Below are positions 23,715 to 31,928 of a DNA stretch of 64,000 nt, one piece after another. The DNA is taken from contig NZ_BORW01000009.1 of the NCBI RefSeq assembly GCF_018333375.1, positions 1 through 64,000 on the forward strand, read 5' to 3'. The DNA is from Paenibacillus cookii (lineage in GTDB: Bacteria > Bacillota > Bacilli > Paenibacillales > Paenibacillaceae). Positions within the stretch are counted from its first letter, which is position 1, and each line of letters starts with the position of its first letter. A program made the position numbers and the translations under genes. The notes beneath the pieces were generated by a model. The model did no database searches. It was not told where the DNA came from and saw only the letters and a program-made list of their open reading frames with translations.

Positions 23715-24785
23715 TCACTTATCCATATTATTGACGGCTTTTCTCATCTCTTCATCTGTCAAATGCGTGTAGATCATCGTTGTTTGAATCGACGAATGTC
23801 CCAGCTGATTTTTGAGCTTCGGCACGTCGTTGTTCTCCAAATGATATCGCGTCGCAAACGAATGCCTCAAGGAATGCACGGTTAATGCCGGCTTGCCAAA
23901 CGCTGCAGCGTATTTTTCGATCAGCTTTTCGATCGATCTCGGCGTCAATCGCCGGCTTTGGCCTTTGCGTCCGATCGGCGCCGCTATAAACAGGCAGTTT
24001 TCCGATTTTGCCGGTACATACCGGGTTTCCCGGATCTTCAAATAATTTTCCAGGTCCAATAACGCTTGCTTGCTAAAATATACGTATTGTTCCTTGCCGC
24101 CTTTACGCAGCACGCGCACCTGGCCTTTGTTCATATCCAGATCCTCCAGGTTGATGCCCGCTACTTCGGATAATCGCAGTCCGGATCCGAGAATCAATGA
24201 CACGATGGCCGTATCCCGCTCCCGGTTAAATTCATGAAAGCGCTGTAAACGTCGGTTATCCTGGTTTAATACGCCAAAATCATGCGCCACAAACTGACGG
24301 AACTTCTCAAAATCATCTTCGCGCAAAATTTTGCCTTCAATGCGATAAGCGATCGTTTCCTGGCTTTCCTTGATGGAATTAAAATCGATTTTGGCCATGA
24401 CATTGCGCTGAATATACGGCTTGAGGTCCGGCGTTTCAGCTTTGTTTTGAAGATAATCAAACAGCGATTTTAAAGCCGACAATTTCCGGTTGATCGTATA
24501 TTTGTTGTTATCCAATTGATATTCCAGGAAATACAGGAAGTTTTCGACCTCGCGTACGGTCAGCGACTCCAGTAGCGACAATTCAATGTTTTTGCGATCA
24601 CCGCCCCCGGGTTTTACCGAAACAAGCCAATCAAAAAAGATCAGGTAATCGTGGCAGTAATTCAGCAGCGTCGTATGCGACAGTTTTCGCTTGCGGCTAT
24701 CGATGTATTCGGTTACGTACCAAGGCAGCTCGGCGCATTTGCTTTCGACGCGTTTCATATAATGCAGCTTCGCAGTTTTATCCAC
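23715..24785 (-). CDS. xerS: tyrosine recombinase, XerS type
   Basis: A 356-residue site-specific recombinase of the length and style of streptococcal XerS. The N-terminal SAM-like core-binding domain covers about 20-130. The catalytic residues are all visible: Arg in GSGLRLSEV (about 200), the beta-hairpin Lys in RVLRKGGKEQ, His and Arg in HSLRHSF, His in GHSSIQTT and the Tyr nucleophile in MIYTHL. XerS resolves chromosome dimers alone at a dif-like site, which in streptococci lies next to the gene. Tandem 12-bp repeats and an AT-rich imperfect inverted repeat lie just upstream (24825-24880). A transposon- or element-borne integrase is possible, but no cargo or attachment repeat is seen. Confidence 0.8.
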   Translation of the reverse strand: MDKTAKLHYMKRVESKCAELPWYVTEYIDSRKRKLSHTTLLNYCHDYLIFFDWLVSVKPGGGDRKNIELSLLESLTVREVENFLYFLEYQLDNNKYTINRKLSALKSLFDYLQNKAETPDLKPYIQRNVMAKIDFNSIKESQETIAYRIEGKILREDDFEKFRQFVAHDFGVLNQDNRRLQRFHEFNRERDTAIVSLILGSGLRLSEVAGINLEDLDMNKGQVRVLRKGGKEQYVYFSKQALLDLENYLKIRETRYVPAKSENCLFIAAPIGRKGQSRRLTPRSIEKLIEKYAAAFGKPALTVHSLRHSFATRYHLENNDVPKLKNQLGHSSIQTTMIYTHLTDEEMRKAVNNMDK

Positions 24786-24829
24786 TTATTGCCAAACCTC
24801 CTTATCATCAGAGTAACTCTTTTCTAATT

Positions 24830-24880
24830 ATTCGTCAAATTATTATTTTACGTAATTTAGTTGATGCATTAGTTGATGCA
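24830..24880. repeat. tandem 12-bp repeat and AT-rich inverted repeat upstream of xerS
   Basis: TTAGTTGATGCA occurs twice in direct tandem (24857-24868 and 24869-24880). The preceding TCAAATTA and the later TAATTTAG are imperfectly inverted around 24848. In streptococci the XerS site lies in this position, so it is a candidate recombination site. It is also the only notable content of the 385-base gap up to 25170, apart from two terminators. Confidence 0.45.
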
Positions 24881-24977
24881 AATGAAGGCGCTAATTCGAG
24901 GTATTAAAAACATTAACTCGATCGGTCTAATCCGAATGATAATGCTTTGGCCGACGGCAAATTTGCTATTAAAACAG

Positions 24978-25013
24978 GCTAATACCCTCTTCTGTTGACG
25001 AGTATTAGCTTTT
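24978..25013 (+). terminator. stem-loop with T run
   Basis: GCTAATAC and GTATTAGC form an eight-pair stem with a 16-base loop, followed by TTTTC. No gene on this strand lies directly upstream, so it may be left over from a deleted gene. Confidence 0.5.
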
Positions 25014-25051
25014 CTATTGGTAGAGGAAAAACATAAGTCTTGTCTCCCGAT

Positions 25052-25079
25052 ATAAAAAAGGAGCTTCCGTATAGGAAGC
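25052..25079 (-). terminator. terminator of the DUF2269 gene
   Basis: On the minus strand GCTTCC and GGAAGC enclose five bases and are followed by TCCTTTTTT. Confidence 0.7.
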
Positions 25080-25170
25080 AAAAGCCTTTTCCACATCCGA
25101 AACTCCCTTTTCCTTTGCTGATGGTGCATTACTGATCACAATTTGGTTAGGGCGCCTCTCATCGGCTTCT

Positions 25171-25629
25171 TTAAAATGGCTTAACGACCATAAGCACCAG
25201 GGTGCCAATCATCAGCAGCTGTGCCGCCGTCTCGATGGGTGCGATCTTCCGGATCAGCAGTCCGAACTCGGCGGGGATTACGTGACCCTGCCCTTGACTT
25301 TCAGATAGGATCTTTGCGATCTTTTTCATACGCGGCTCGACCCATCCGTCGATCATGACGACCATGAGCAGCGATAAAAGGATGGATACATTCAGCCACA
25401 TTTGGGATAACCCCATCTTGGTCAGAATCATAAGCCAAACTCCGGTTATAACAAGCATGGTTCCGCCAATTTTAGGTATAATGGCAAGCTTCGTCGTCAT
25501 ACCCAAAACAAAGTGCAGCTGGTCGGCAGTTTTAGCAGATCTTCGAAAGATGGGCATCACGAAAGCGGGGCCAATGATGGCGATCGAAGACAATATGTGC
25601 AGAGCAAGCAATAATCCAAACAATCCCAT
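25171..25629 (-). CDS. DUF2269-like integral membrane protein
   Basis: 152 residues with four predicted membrane helices (GLFGLLLALHILSSIAIIGP, MLVITGVWLMIL, VSILLSLLMVVMI, LLMIGTLVLMVV). The start is the ATG at 25629, directly after GAGGAGGAGGGG; a longer frame would run through this site. The N-terminal LHILSS and the following PIFRRSA are typical of the DUF2269 group, whose function is unknown. It lies 14 bases downstream of the NAD(P)-binding gene and forms a two-gene operon with it. Confidence 0.7.
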   Translation of the reverse strand: MGLFGLLLALHILSSIAIIGPAFVMPIFRRSAKTADQLHFVLGMTTKLAIIPKIGGTMLVITGVWLMILTKMGLSQMWLNVSILLSLLMVVMIDGWVEPRMKKIAKILSESQGQGHVIPAEFGLLIRKIAPIETAAQLLMIGTLVLMVVKPF

Positions 25630-25643
25630 AATCCCCCTCCTCC

Positions 25644-26372
25644 TCAACGAACCGAAACATTGCTTCGATAGGCTAGGCCGACCCGTTTCCTTTTATATGC
25701 TCCTCCTGGCTCAAGATGGTCAAGCATACACATGACGACATCGTCGTAAGCAACATTCAGCTCTTGAAATCTGCTAAACAAATGACCGGCAATCTCAGCC
25801 TCGGCATATTCCCTGATCTCCTCCGGCATCGGAACGGGCAAGATATCCGTTGTTACATGTAGACGAACCGGATCTGGATGCTCCATCGGATCCATCATGG
25901 TTCCCGGACACATCATAGACCAATCGAGTCCCGTCCGCTGCAGCCTTTCGAAATTCCGGTTGTGATCTTGATATTCAGGCGGGAAGCCGGGTAGATTATT
26001 GCCGATCAGATCGGTATAAGGAATATCCAGCAGGCCCGCTCCTCCCATGACCCATACCCGCCCGGAGAAACTTGGCTCCAATTCGCATTGGCTTATTATG
26101 TTATCGACGATCCGAACAAACTCTTCTCCCTGTCCCGCATGGCCCGCTGCAATAATAGCGGCGTCTTGGTTCGCGAGTGCCTTACGGACGCTTACCGGGT
26201 CCATCATATCGTCCTCGATTACCTTCACATGTTGTGCGGAATATTGACCTAGTTGGCCAGCAAGCTTCTCAGCATTTCGTACAAAAGCGGTCATTTCATG
26301 TCCCCGTTTCATCCCTTGCACCAACGCTCTTTTCCCCGTATTCCCCGTCGCTCCAAAAACAATGATTTTCAC
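25644..26372 (-). CDS. NAD(P)-binding protein, atypical SDR (NmrA/YwnB-like)
   Basis: 242 residues with a Rossmann fold: KIIVFGATGNTGKRALVQGM with the GATGNTGK dinucleotide loop at the N-terminus, VIEDDMMDP (about 50) and DAAIIAAGHAG. No SDR catalytic Tyr-x-x-x-Lys is apparent, so this may be a redox sensor or a flavin reductase-like protein. Two palindromes about 80-110 bases upstream resemble HxlR-family sites. It is followed by the DUF2269 gene in one operon. Confidence 0.75.
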   Translation of the reverse strand: MKIIVFGATGNTGKRALVQGMKRGHEMTAFVRNAEKLAGQLGQYSAQHVKVIEDDMMDPVSVRKALANQDAAIIAAGHAGQGEEFVRIVDNIISQCELEPSFSGRVWVMGGAGLLDIPYTDLIGNNLPGFPPEYQDHNRNFERLQRTGLDWSMMCPGTMMDPMEHPDPVRLHVTTDILPVPMPEEIREYAEAEIAGHLFSRFQELNVAYDDVVMCMLDHLEPGGAYKRKRVGLAYRSNVSVR

Positions 26373-26452
26373 TGTTTTTTCCTCCCCTTTAATGGATCCT
26401 AATATTTGGATAGCTCAAGCTTAGCATCGCAGCTACATGATGTTAAGAACCC

Positions 26453-26484
26453 ACTTTAAAGTAGGGGACTTACTTAAAAGTAAG
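26453..26484. promoter_or_regulatory. two palindromes upstream of the NAD(P)-binding gene
   Basis: ACTTTAAAGT (26453-26462) is a perfect palindrome, and CTTACTTAAAAGTAAG (26469-26484) has perfect seven-base arms. The ACTT/AAGT halves recall HxlR/YodB-type operators. A related AGTAAGTTTACT sits in the HxlR divergent promoter at 32289. Confidence 0.45.
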
Positions 26485-26503
26485 CATGAGGGAACCGAAC
26501 AAT

Positions 26504-27196
26504 TTATTCGGGTAAGGAGTAAACAAAAAGCCGCCCGGAATCCCGAGCAGCTTTTAGTATGCCTTTATGGCCTGCGTTTTGGATGGGGGGATTCAAAAAG
26601 TCATGCGCATTTTGGGACAAAGCCGAACGAACGGCGGGTTTCAGCGGCGGAAGATCGCCCGCGGGTTCGATGGTAAAGGAAAGATTCCGGGAACTCATGG
26701 GCCCCTTGGCATTCCTCGCCATGGCCAGCCGGTCCAAACGCGTCTTCAATAGTCCCCCTTGCTGCCGCGTGTCCGCCATATAAGCGTATTCCTCATCCAT
26801 CCCGTAAATCACCGCATAGTGGCCTGCAAAATGTACTTTGTTCGTAAAATAATCCAAGTAATAGGAATCCAGTTTAAGCCCTACCGGAATCCCGCGTTCC
26901 AGGCAGCTCTGCACGTTTTTCCGCGCTTTTTCGATCGAACTTGTTTCCTGGACGCGATGAGTCAAATTCAGCCGGGATGCGATCCGCGCAGACAATCGAT
27001 CCGTTTTGATCCTTCCCCCGATAAAAGGAAAATCCATGTTTTTCGAATCCCAATAAATAAAACCTAATCCTTCCCCAAGCCCGAACAACATCGGTTCCGA
27101 CAGCCGGATGCCTGCAAATTGAAGCAAATTGCCCATCGCCGTCGTTTCGCAATGCACGCCTTCATACGGAACGAAACCTTGGATGATATGAGACAT
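26504..27196 (-). CDS. BtrH-like N-terminal domain protein, 3'-truncated
   Basis: 230 residues from the ATG at 27196 (GGAGAGGA upstream). It resembles the BtrH_N/DUF4872 family, which has a papain-like fold and includes the butirosin acyltransferase BtrH. The candidate nucleophile Cys is in GVHCETTAMGNLLQF (about 18-32), His in HFAGHYAVIYGMD (about 130) and Asp in YMADTR. Family members are usually about 330 residues. Here the sequence fits up to FLNPPIQNAGHKGI and then reads in frame through its own terminator hairpin to a stop, so about 100 residues are lost. It lies one base after the PadR gene stop and is probably PadR-regulated. Whether it works is doubtful. Confidence 0.65.
   Translation of the reverse strand: MSHIIQGFVPYEGVHCETTAMGNLLQFAGIRLSEPMLFGLGEGLGFIYWDSKNMDFPFIGGRIKTDRLSARIASRLNLTHRVQETSSIEKARKNVQSCLERGIPVGLKLDSYYLDYFTNKVHFAGHYAVIYGMDEEYAYMADTRQQGGLLKTRLDRLAMARNAKGPMSSRNLSFTIEPAGDLPPLKPAVRSALSQNAHDFLNPPIQNAGHKGILKAARDSGRLFVYSLPE
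26526..26558 (-). terminator. terminator lying inside the BtrH-like reading frame
   Basis: On the minus strand an AAGCTGCTCGG arm pairs (with G-U pairs) with CCGGGCGGCTT and is followed by TTTT. The reading frame continues through it for 11 more codons. Confidence 0.55.
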
Positions 27197-27197
27197 A

Positions 27198-27749
27198 CTA
27201 TTTCCTCTCCTCCGACAATTCATGGATTAGTTCAAGCACAAATGCCCGTTCGCTTTCGATGAGGTTCAGCGGATGACGGAACAGGGACCTTGCGTGAATC
27301 GGCAGCCGAGCGCCGCCCTGCGATTCAAAGGTTCGTGTAATGGTTTGTGCAGCCTCATCAAGAACATCCAGCCTCTTCCGCAAAGCTTCGACAGCTTCGT
27401 TTTCCTCGATGAATGGCAACGCCGCCAGCCCGAGATCAAAACGCTGCTCCCGCTCCCGCGACGTGGAAAGGCTGGTTAAGATTTCGTTACGCAGCGCTGC
27501 CTTTCCGCTTTCCGTGATCGCAAATCGCGTCGGCATCGGGCCTTTTCCGGATTTTTCGCCCACGGGTTCCGACTCGACCAGTTCTTTTTCGTTCAATTTT
27601 TTCAGTCCCGCATACACCGAAGTCGTGCCTATATTGGCCCACTGCCGATAACCGCGCTGATCGATTAATTTGTTGATATCGTATCCCGAAGCTTGATCCA
27701 ATTCAGCAATTAATTGGAGCAGCATAAATTCCACATTGGATAAGTTCAT
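27198..27749 (-). CDS. PadR-family transcriptional regulator
   Basis: 183 residues from the ATG at 27749. An in-frame TTG-ATG pair lies 21-24 bases upstream, but the mapped promoter would leave almost no leader for it. The PadR winged helix is clear (LLQLIAELDQASGYDINKLI and TTSVYAGLKKLNEKELVES), followed by the C-terminal Vir-type helical dimerisation domain (about 95-180). It is the first gene of an operon with the BtrH-like gene. A dyad in its promoter spacer suggests autorepression, and the divergent cyclase gene may share this control. Confidence 0.8.
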   Translation of the reverse strand: MNLSNVEFMLLQLIAELDQASGYDINKLIDQRGYRQWANIGTTSVYAGLKKLNEKELVESEPVGEKSGKGPMPTRFAITESGKAALRNEILTSLSTSREREQRFDLGLAALPFIEENEAVEALRKRLDVLDEAAQTITRTFESQGGARLPIHARSLFRHPLNLIESERAFVLELIHELSEERK

Positions 27750-27787
27750 CACGGAGCTCACTCGTTTCATCAATATTTCACTTATAT

Positions 27788-27816
27788 AATATAACAGTAG
27801 TGTAATATAAAATCAA
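27788..27816 (-). promoter_or_regulatory. padR promoter with an embedded operator dyad
   Basis: On the minus strand TTGATT (27816-27811) and TATATT (27793-27788) are 17 bases apart. The spacer and -10 contain ATATTACA and TGTTATAT around CTAC (27789-27808), a dyad with one mismatched pair and the ACA-N4-TGT core seen in PadR sites. Binding would block RNA polymerase. Confidence 0.6.
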
Positions 27817-27889
27817 CCAAAGATGGAATCTCTTTAAAATCCTGGTTCATCTCCATGACGAATCCAAAGGATTCCTTGCGGTTATTTAC

Positions 27890-28567
27890 ATGCCGCTGCA
27901 TCAAAAGTATTCGCCCCATTTTTCGGCGTTTGCCGATGCGCAATTTACGACGTTGTTTCAGCATGATGACGGCTTTTTTGCCCAAACCTTTACGTTCCCC
28001 GGGCAGTACGGCACCCATTTGGATGCTCCGATCCATTTTGTCCGGAATACCCGTTATCTGGAAGAGCTTGATTTGAAGGAACTGGTTCTCCCCCTCGTCG
28101 TGATCGACAAATCCAAAGAAGCTGAAGCCAACCATGATTTCGCGCTGGGCGTGGAGGACGTTCTGCAATTCGAAGCGGAGCATGGACTGATTGAGGAAGG
28201 TTCCTTCGTCGCTTTGCGCACCGACTGGAGCAAACGTTGGCCCGACAAGGTTGCCTTCGATAACAAAGACGCGGACGGTAACAGCCATGCGCCGGGATGG
28301 TCGCTCCCCGCTCTTGAGTTTTTGTTCCAGGAACGCAAAATCAAAGCGATCGGGCATGAAACGTTCGATACGGACGCAAGCGTCGATTACCAAAAAAACG
28401 GCGCCCTGTTGGCCGAATACTACGTACTCGAACAAGACGCCTATCAAGTCGAACTGATGAAAAATTTGGACAAGGTGCCTGCCAAAGGAGCCGTCATTTT
28501 CAACATCGTGCCTAAGCCGGAGAAGGCATCCGGATTTCCGGTGCGATCCTTTGCCATTTTGCCGTAA
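27890..28567 (+). CDS. cyclase-family metal hydrolase (kynurenine formamidase-like), N-terminus damaged
   Basis: 225 residues from the ATG at 27890. The metal motif of the family, GTHLDAPIHF (His, Asp, His at about 42-51), is intact, and the C-terminal GHETFDTDASVD and AVIFNIVPKP stretches are typical. These enzymes hydrolyse small amides or cyclic esters; the substrate is unknown. Relatives begin with about 20 residues including a DLTH motif. Here an ATG at 27855 opens MTNPKD and then falls out of frame with the rest, as if one base was gained or lost near codon 6, and the DLTH motif is absent. No ribosome binding site is seen before either ATG. It may be poorly expressed or dead. Confidence 0.65.
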   Translation: MPLHQKYSPHFSAFADAQFTTLFQHDDGFFAQTFTFPGQYGTHLDAPIHFVRNTRYLEELDLKELVLPLVVIDKSKEAEANHDFALGVEDVLQFEAEHGLIEEGSFVALRTDWSKRWPDKVAFDNKDADGNSHAPGWSLPALEFLFQERKIKAIGHETFDTDASVDYQKNGALLAEYYVLEQDAYQVELMKNLDKVPAKGAVIFNIVPKPEKASGFPVRSFAILP

Positions 28568-28570
28568 GCT

Positions 28571-28605
28571 ACAAAACACGCCGCTTTTAAAGCGAGCGTG
28601 TTTTG
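28571..28605 (+). terminator. terminator after the cyclase gene
   Basis: ACAAAACACGC and GCGTGTTTTGT form an eleven-pair stem whose loop contains a further CGCTT/AAGCG pairing. Confidence 0.75.
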
Positions 28606-28715
28606 TCTGCCGAAATGAACGTTGTTCTTTTACCGGAAAGCAGGTCCATGGACAATATAAAAACAAGCCAAGAAACCTTGCGGGCTCCTCAGCTTGCTTT
28701 TTTCGGCTTCATGGT

Positions 28716-30152
28716 CTATAGGTTCCCTTTTTTCGAAACCAAGTCGACCGATTGCGATTCCATGATGGGATTCCAGTATTGTTTGATGCCGATCGTCAGC
28801 GGCTGCGGGTAGTCGAGAGCTTCTTTTCCGAAATTATAGGGATTATAATCTTCGGTCGAATCATCCGGATTTCCCGACACGGTATGTCCGCTCTGCTTAA
28901 TGTGTTCCGGCGACAGCCTTTTATGCTTGACGCCTTCGGCATCCGTGAAGCTGTCCTCCAGCCACAAGCCGAAGCTTTCCGCAGCCTGAGCTTTTTCAAG
29001 CTTATAATGGAACAAAATCTCTCCCGCTCCCGCCGGCCCCTCCGGTTCGATGATTTGAATATGATCGTCCGGCGCTTCAATGATCTCCTTTTTGTTCAAA
29101 TCGACGACGATTTTCATCTTGTCTTTATCCAAAGCCGCAACACCGGCAACCTTCAGCTCCGTTCGGTCCAGTTGGTCAAACGTGTTGGTTTTAAACACGA
29201 GCGTCACTTTCGTTTCGTCGGAAAACATCGTATCCGGATAATACGCTTTCTGGATCTTGTCTCCGCTTTTTCCGATCAAGACCGGATTCAGCAGTTTAAA
29301 AATCTGCTTGCCGTTGCTGCGATCGTATTCCAAATCCACATAGGTGTTCAGCGGCGTAAACTGTACCTGGCGCACGTTGATTTTTTGCCCGTCGACGGTC
29401 AGCGTGCTGCCCGGATGGTAGATGCGTTCCTCGTTTTTGAACATGTTCGGTTCGAGCGGAATCGTAAATTTCAATTGATCCCGGTATTCATTGGTGGTGG
29501 AATCCCAAATTTTAACGGCTAATGTGGCGTCTCCTTTATACGACGCGGATGGGACGAGGTTTGCCGTATAAACATAGTAGCCTGTTTGGCCCGGCATCAG
29601 CATGTTGCTGCCCATGGCATGTTTCGACTCCGCCCGAAAGTGCGATGCTTCGACTCCCCCGAAATTAAGGGACTCGACAAGCGGATAAGCGGTATGGTCC
29701 GTTTGATTATGCGCGCTGTACATGATGTATGCTTTTCGTCCATCCGTAAAAGCGCCTGCAATTTCGATGCGGAAGCCGTTTTTCTCCACGCTTTGATCGA
29801 TCCGCTTCACGAGCCCTTGGTCCAACGCGGCGGCAATGCCCTGGTCTTGTGCAGCAATCGGCCGGAACGATTCGAAATCTGCCGGTTGCGGGCTCCTTGT
29901 CGTTTGCACCAATTCGTATGGTTTTTCCTTTGGGGCAACTCCCAGCGATGAAATAGTGATCATAATGGCTGCCGCTCCAACGGCGATGGCCCCGATTCCG
30001 TAAAATAACTTTCGTCTTCGCATTTCCCGGTTCCTCCCTTGCATCATGCCGCGGCGTACCGCAGTGGAAAGCTTCATCTCGGGAAGGTCATGGACTTTTT
30101 TGCTTATGTCGTCCGAATCCTGTGCCAGTATGCGCTGTTCTTTTTCCAACAT
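28716..30152 (-). CDS. anti-sigma factor of the DUF4179/DUF5643 type
   Basis: 478 residues. A cytoplasmic N-terminus of about 47 residues is followed by one membrane helix (LFYGIGAIAVGAAAIMITIS) and a large extracytoplasmic part with a DUF4179-like domain (about 60-200) and a beta-rich C-terminal domain (about 225-350). This is the usual design of anti-sigma factors encoded after ECF sigma genes in Paenibacillus and Bacillus. It lies 20 bases after the sigma gene, with GGAGGCG before the ATG. It should hold the sigma factor at the membrane until an envelope signal arrives. Confidence 0.75.
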   Translation of the reverse strand: MLEKEQRILAQDSDDISKKVHDLPEMKLSTAVRRGMMQGRNREMRRRKLFYGIGAIAVGAAAIMITISSLGVAPKEKPYELVQTTRSPQPADFESFRPIAAQDQGIAAALDQGLVKRIDQSVEKNGFRIEIAGAFTDGRKAYIMYSAHNQTDHTAYPLVESLNFGGVEASHFRAESKHAMGSNMLMPGQTGYYVYTANLVPSASYKGDATLAVKIWDSTTNEYRDQLKFTIPLEPNMFKNEERIYHPGSTLTVDGQKINVRQVQFTPLNTYVDLEYDRSNGKQIFKLLNPVLIGKSGDKIQKAYYPDTMFSDETKVTLVFKTNTFDQLDRTELKVAGVAALDKDKMKIVVDLNKKEIIEAPDDHIQIIEPEGPAGAGEILFHYKLEKAQAAESFGLWLEDSFTDAEGVKHKRLSPEHIKQSGHTVSGNPDDSTEDYNPYNFGKEALDYPQPLTIGIKQYWNPIMESQSVDLVSKKGNL

Positions 30153-30172
30153 GTACGATTCGCCTCCTGTCC

Positions 30173-30679
30173 TTACAGATATTTCCGAAGCTGTTTTAAT
30201 CCTTCGCGCAGCCAGCTTTTGACCGTGCCCTCGGGCTTTTGCAGCACTTTGGCGATATCCGCAGTCGTCATGTCCTGATAATATTTCAGCATCACGACAT
30301 GGCGGTACTTCTTTTTCAATTTGGCCATCGCCCGCTCCAGGTCGATCTTGTCGCTGCTTTTCATCTCCTGAACGGCTTCCTCTTTAAACGTATCCGTTGG
30401 CACAACGCGTTTTTTGCGGCGCAGCTCGTCCATGCAGCAGTTGATCGTGATCCGAATGAGCCACGGGACAAAGGCCTGCTCGTTTTTAAGCTTTTTGCGT
30501 TTCATCCAAGCCCGGCATGCCGCCTCCTGCACGATTTCCAGCGCGTCCGTCTCATTGCGCATATAACTGAAGGCAATCGAATACAATTTACGCTGCTCGC
30601 CGGCTATAGCTCTGAAAAAAGCTTCTTCGTCCATCACGTCCAAGCTTGCGACATTCGCTTTTTTCATCGTGTTTTCCAC
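30173..30679 (-). CDS. ECF RNA polymerase sigma factor
   Basis: 168 residues from GTG at 30679, preceded by GGGGGG about 9 bases upstream; ATG at 30667 is the alternative, and longer frames run into the promoter. Region 2 is seen in YSIAFSYMRNETDALEIVQE with the -10-binding RAWMKRKKLK, and region 4 in MLKYYQDMTTADIAKVLQKP and GTVKSWLREGLKQLR. It resembles the SigV/SigM-type ECF group. With the membrane protein downstream it forms a sigma/anti-sigma pair, probably autoregulated. The regulon is unknown. Confidence 0.85.
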   Translation of the reverse strand: MENTMKKANVASLDVMDEEAFFRAIAGEQRKLYSIAFSYMRNETDALEIVQEAACRAWMKRKKLKNEQAFVPWLIRITINCCMDELRRKKRVVPTDTFKEEAVQEMKSSDKIDLERAMAKLKKKYRHVVMLKYYQDMTTADIAKVLQKPEGTVKSWLREGLKQLRKYL

Positions 30680-30713
30680 CCATAACCGCCCCCCTTCTCT
30701 ATTTTTCGGTTTG

Positions 30714-30740
30714 CGATGGAAGCCTTCCAAACTCGTTTCA
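30714..30740 (-). promoter_or_regulatory. candidate autoregulated ECF promoter
   Basis: On the minus strand TGAAAC is followed 16 bases later by CATCG, a loose match to the ECF pattern TGAAAC-N16-CGT. It lies 35 bases before the GTG start. Confidence 0.4.
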
Positions 30741-30821
30741 CATAAGTAAGACGAGGCAGCTCGAAAAAACGATTAAAATTTATTTTTCGAATTTTTTCCG
30801 CTTGATTTTCTAAAACGCAGC

Positions 30822-30857
30822 AAAACAGCCCAAACGAATGGATCGATCAGGCTGTTT
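30822..30857 (-). terminator. terminator of the APH-like gene
   Basis: AAACAGCC and GGCTGTTT pair across a 19-base loop, and the minus strand continues as TTTTG. Confidence 0.6.
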
Positions 30858-30875
30858 GTAAGAGAAGGGACATAT

Positions 30876-31883
30876 TCAGTTGATGTCCGCAGCAAACTGG
30901 ACAAAGCGATCCGCCCATTCCGAAAACGAAAGCCGTTTGTCCCAGGTTACGCTTTGGGTGGCGTATGCACATCCCCAATCCAGCACGCGTTGATGAAGCA
31001 AATGCACCTTCAGTCTTTGAATCTCGGCTTCGCCGGCATTCGTTCGCCCCATATATTCCATAATGAACCGTTTAGCCAGTTTTTCCTGGCCTAGATCAAG
31101 GTAATGCAGGGTTATTTTACATAAATCGGCGATGCTGTCCCCGAAATAGGAGGTGGTAAAATCGATGACGCCGCTAACCCGCCATCCGTCCCCATCATGC
31201 TCCATAAGAACATTCTCGGGCTTGAAATCCCCCATGACGAAAGACGGAATTTCCAAAGCATCAAATGAAGGTTTCGAGTGCTGCAGCACGCGATCTGCCC
31301 AGCGCTGATCTTCGGCACGGATATCGGAATATTTTTTTGCGTCAGCCAGCCAAAACTTGATCGTGCTATAAAGCCATGACCCATAGGTATCCGCAAAAGG
31401 ATGGATGCGCCGCAGCACGGGATCGAATTCACCGAAACTATCCGTTTTCCAGCGATGGAGTTGAGTTAAAGTCTCGGCCAAACGTGAAGCGATCATCAAT
31501 TGATCTGTCCCCGACAACGCAGCTTGAACAGCAGGATCATTAAAATGTACGCCGGGAAGACGCGGCATGAGGGCGTAGCTCCACCCAAAAATATCGCTTT
31601 GGTCATCGATGATGTACGGGACCGGCACGGGCACACGGCAGATTTCATGCAAGTGATCGACAAAAAACTTCTCCTCCGCCCATTGCCCTTCATAAATCGG
31701 ATTGCCTTTAAGCACAAATTTTCCGGAAGTCGACGTAATAAACATCGTCTGCTGCATGACTCCTTCGGCGGTCCGCTCGGACGAAACAAATTCGCCCAGA
31801 TGAAACCGGTCAAGCATGTTCTGGATTTGTCCTGCAGCGATGCTGCCCAATGAATTCGTTGAAAAAAATATCCGGGTGGTCAC
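30876..31883 (-). CDS. aminoglycoside phosphotransferase-family kinase
   Basis: 335 residues starting at GTG 31883 with GGAGGGACGGG upstream. The APH/choline-kinase fold is read from FVLKGNPIYE (ATP-anchoring Lys), FVMGDFKPENVL (catalytic Asp and Asn, about 216-227; Gly-Asp preceded by Met rather than the usual His) and VSGVIDFTTSYFGD (Mg-binding Asp). The true substrate of such chromosomal APH-like kinases is usually not an antibiotic. It lies next to an HxlR regulator on the same strand, 46 bases downstream of it, and may belong to its operon. Confidence 0.8.
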   Translation of the reverse strand: MTTRIFFSTNSLGSIAAGQIQNMLDRFHLGEFVSSERTAEGVMQQTMFITSTSGKFVLKGNPIYEGQWAEEKFFVDHLHEICRVPVPVPYIIDDQSDIFGWSYALMPRLPGVHFNDPAVQAALSGTDQLMIASRLAETLTQLHRWKTDSFGEFDPVLRRIHPFADTYGSWLYSTIKFWLADAKKYSDIRAEDQRWADRVLQHSKPSFDALEIPSFVMGDFKPENVLMEHDGDGWRVSGVIDFTTSYFGDSIADLCKITLHYLDLGQEKLAKRFIMEYMGRTNAGEAEIQRLKVHLLHQRVLDWGCAYATQSVTWDKRLSFSEWADRFVQFAADIN

Positions 31884-31928
31884 CCCGTCCCTCCTTCTCC
31901 CTGCACGGCCCTTTGCATCTGCAAGGAA

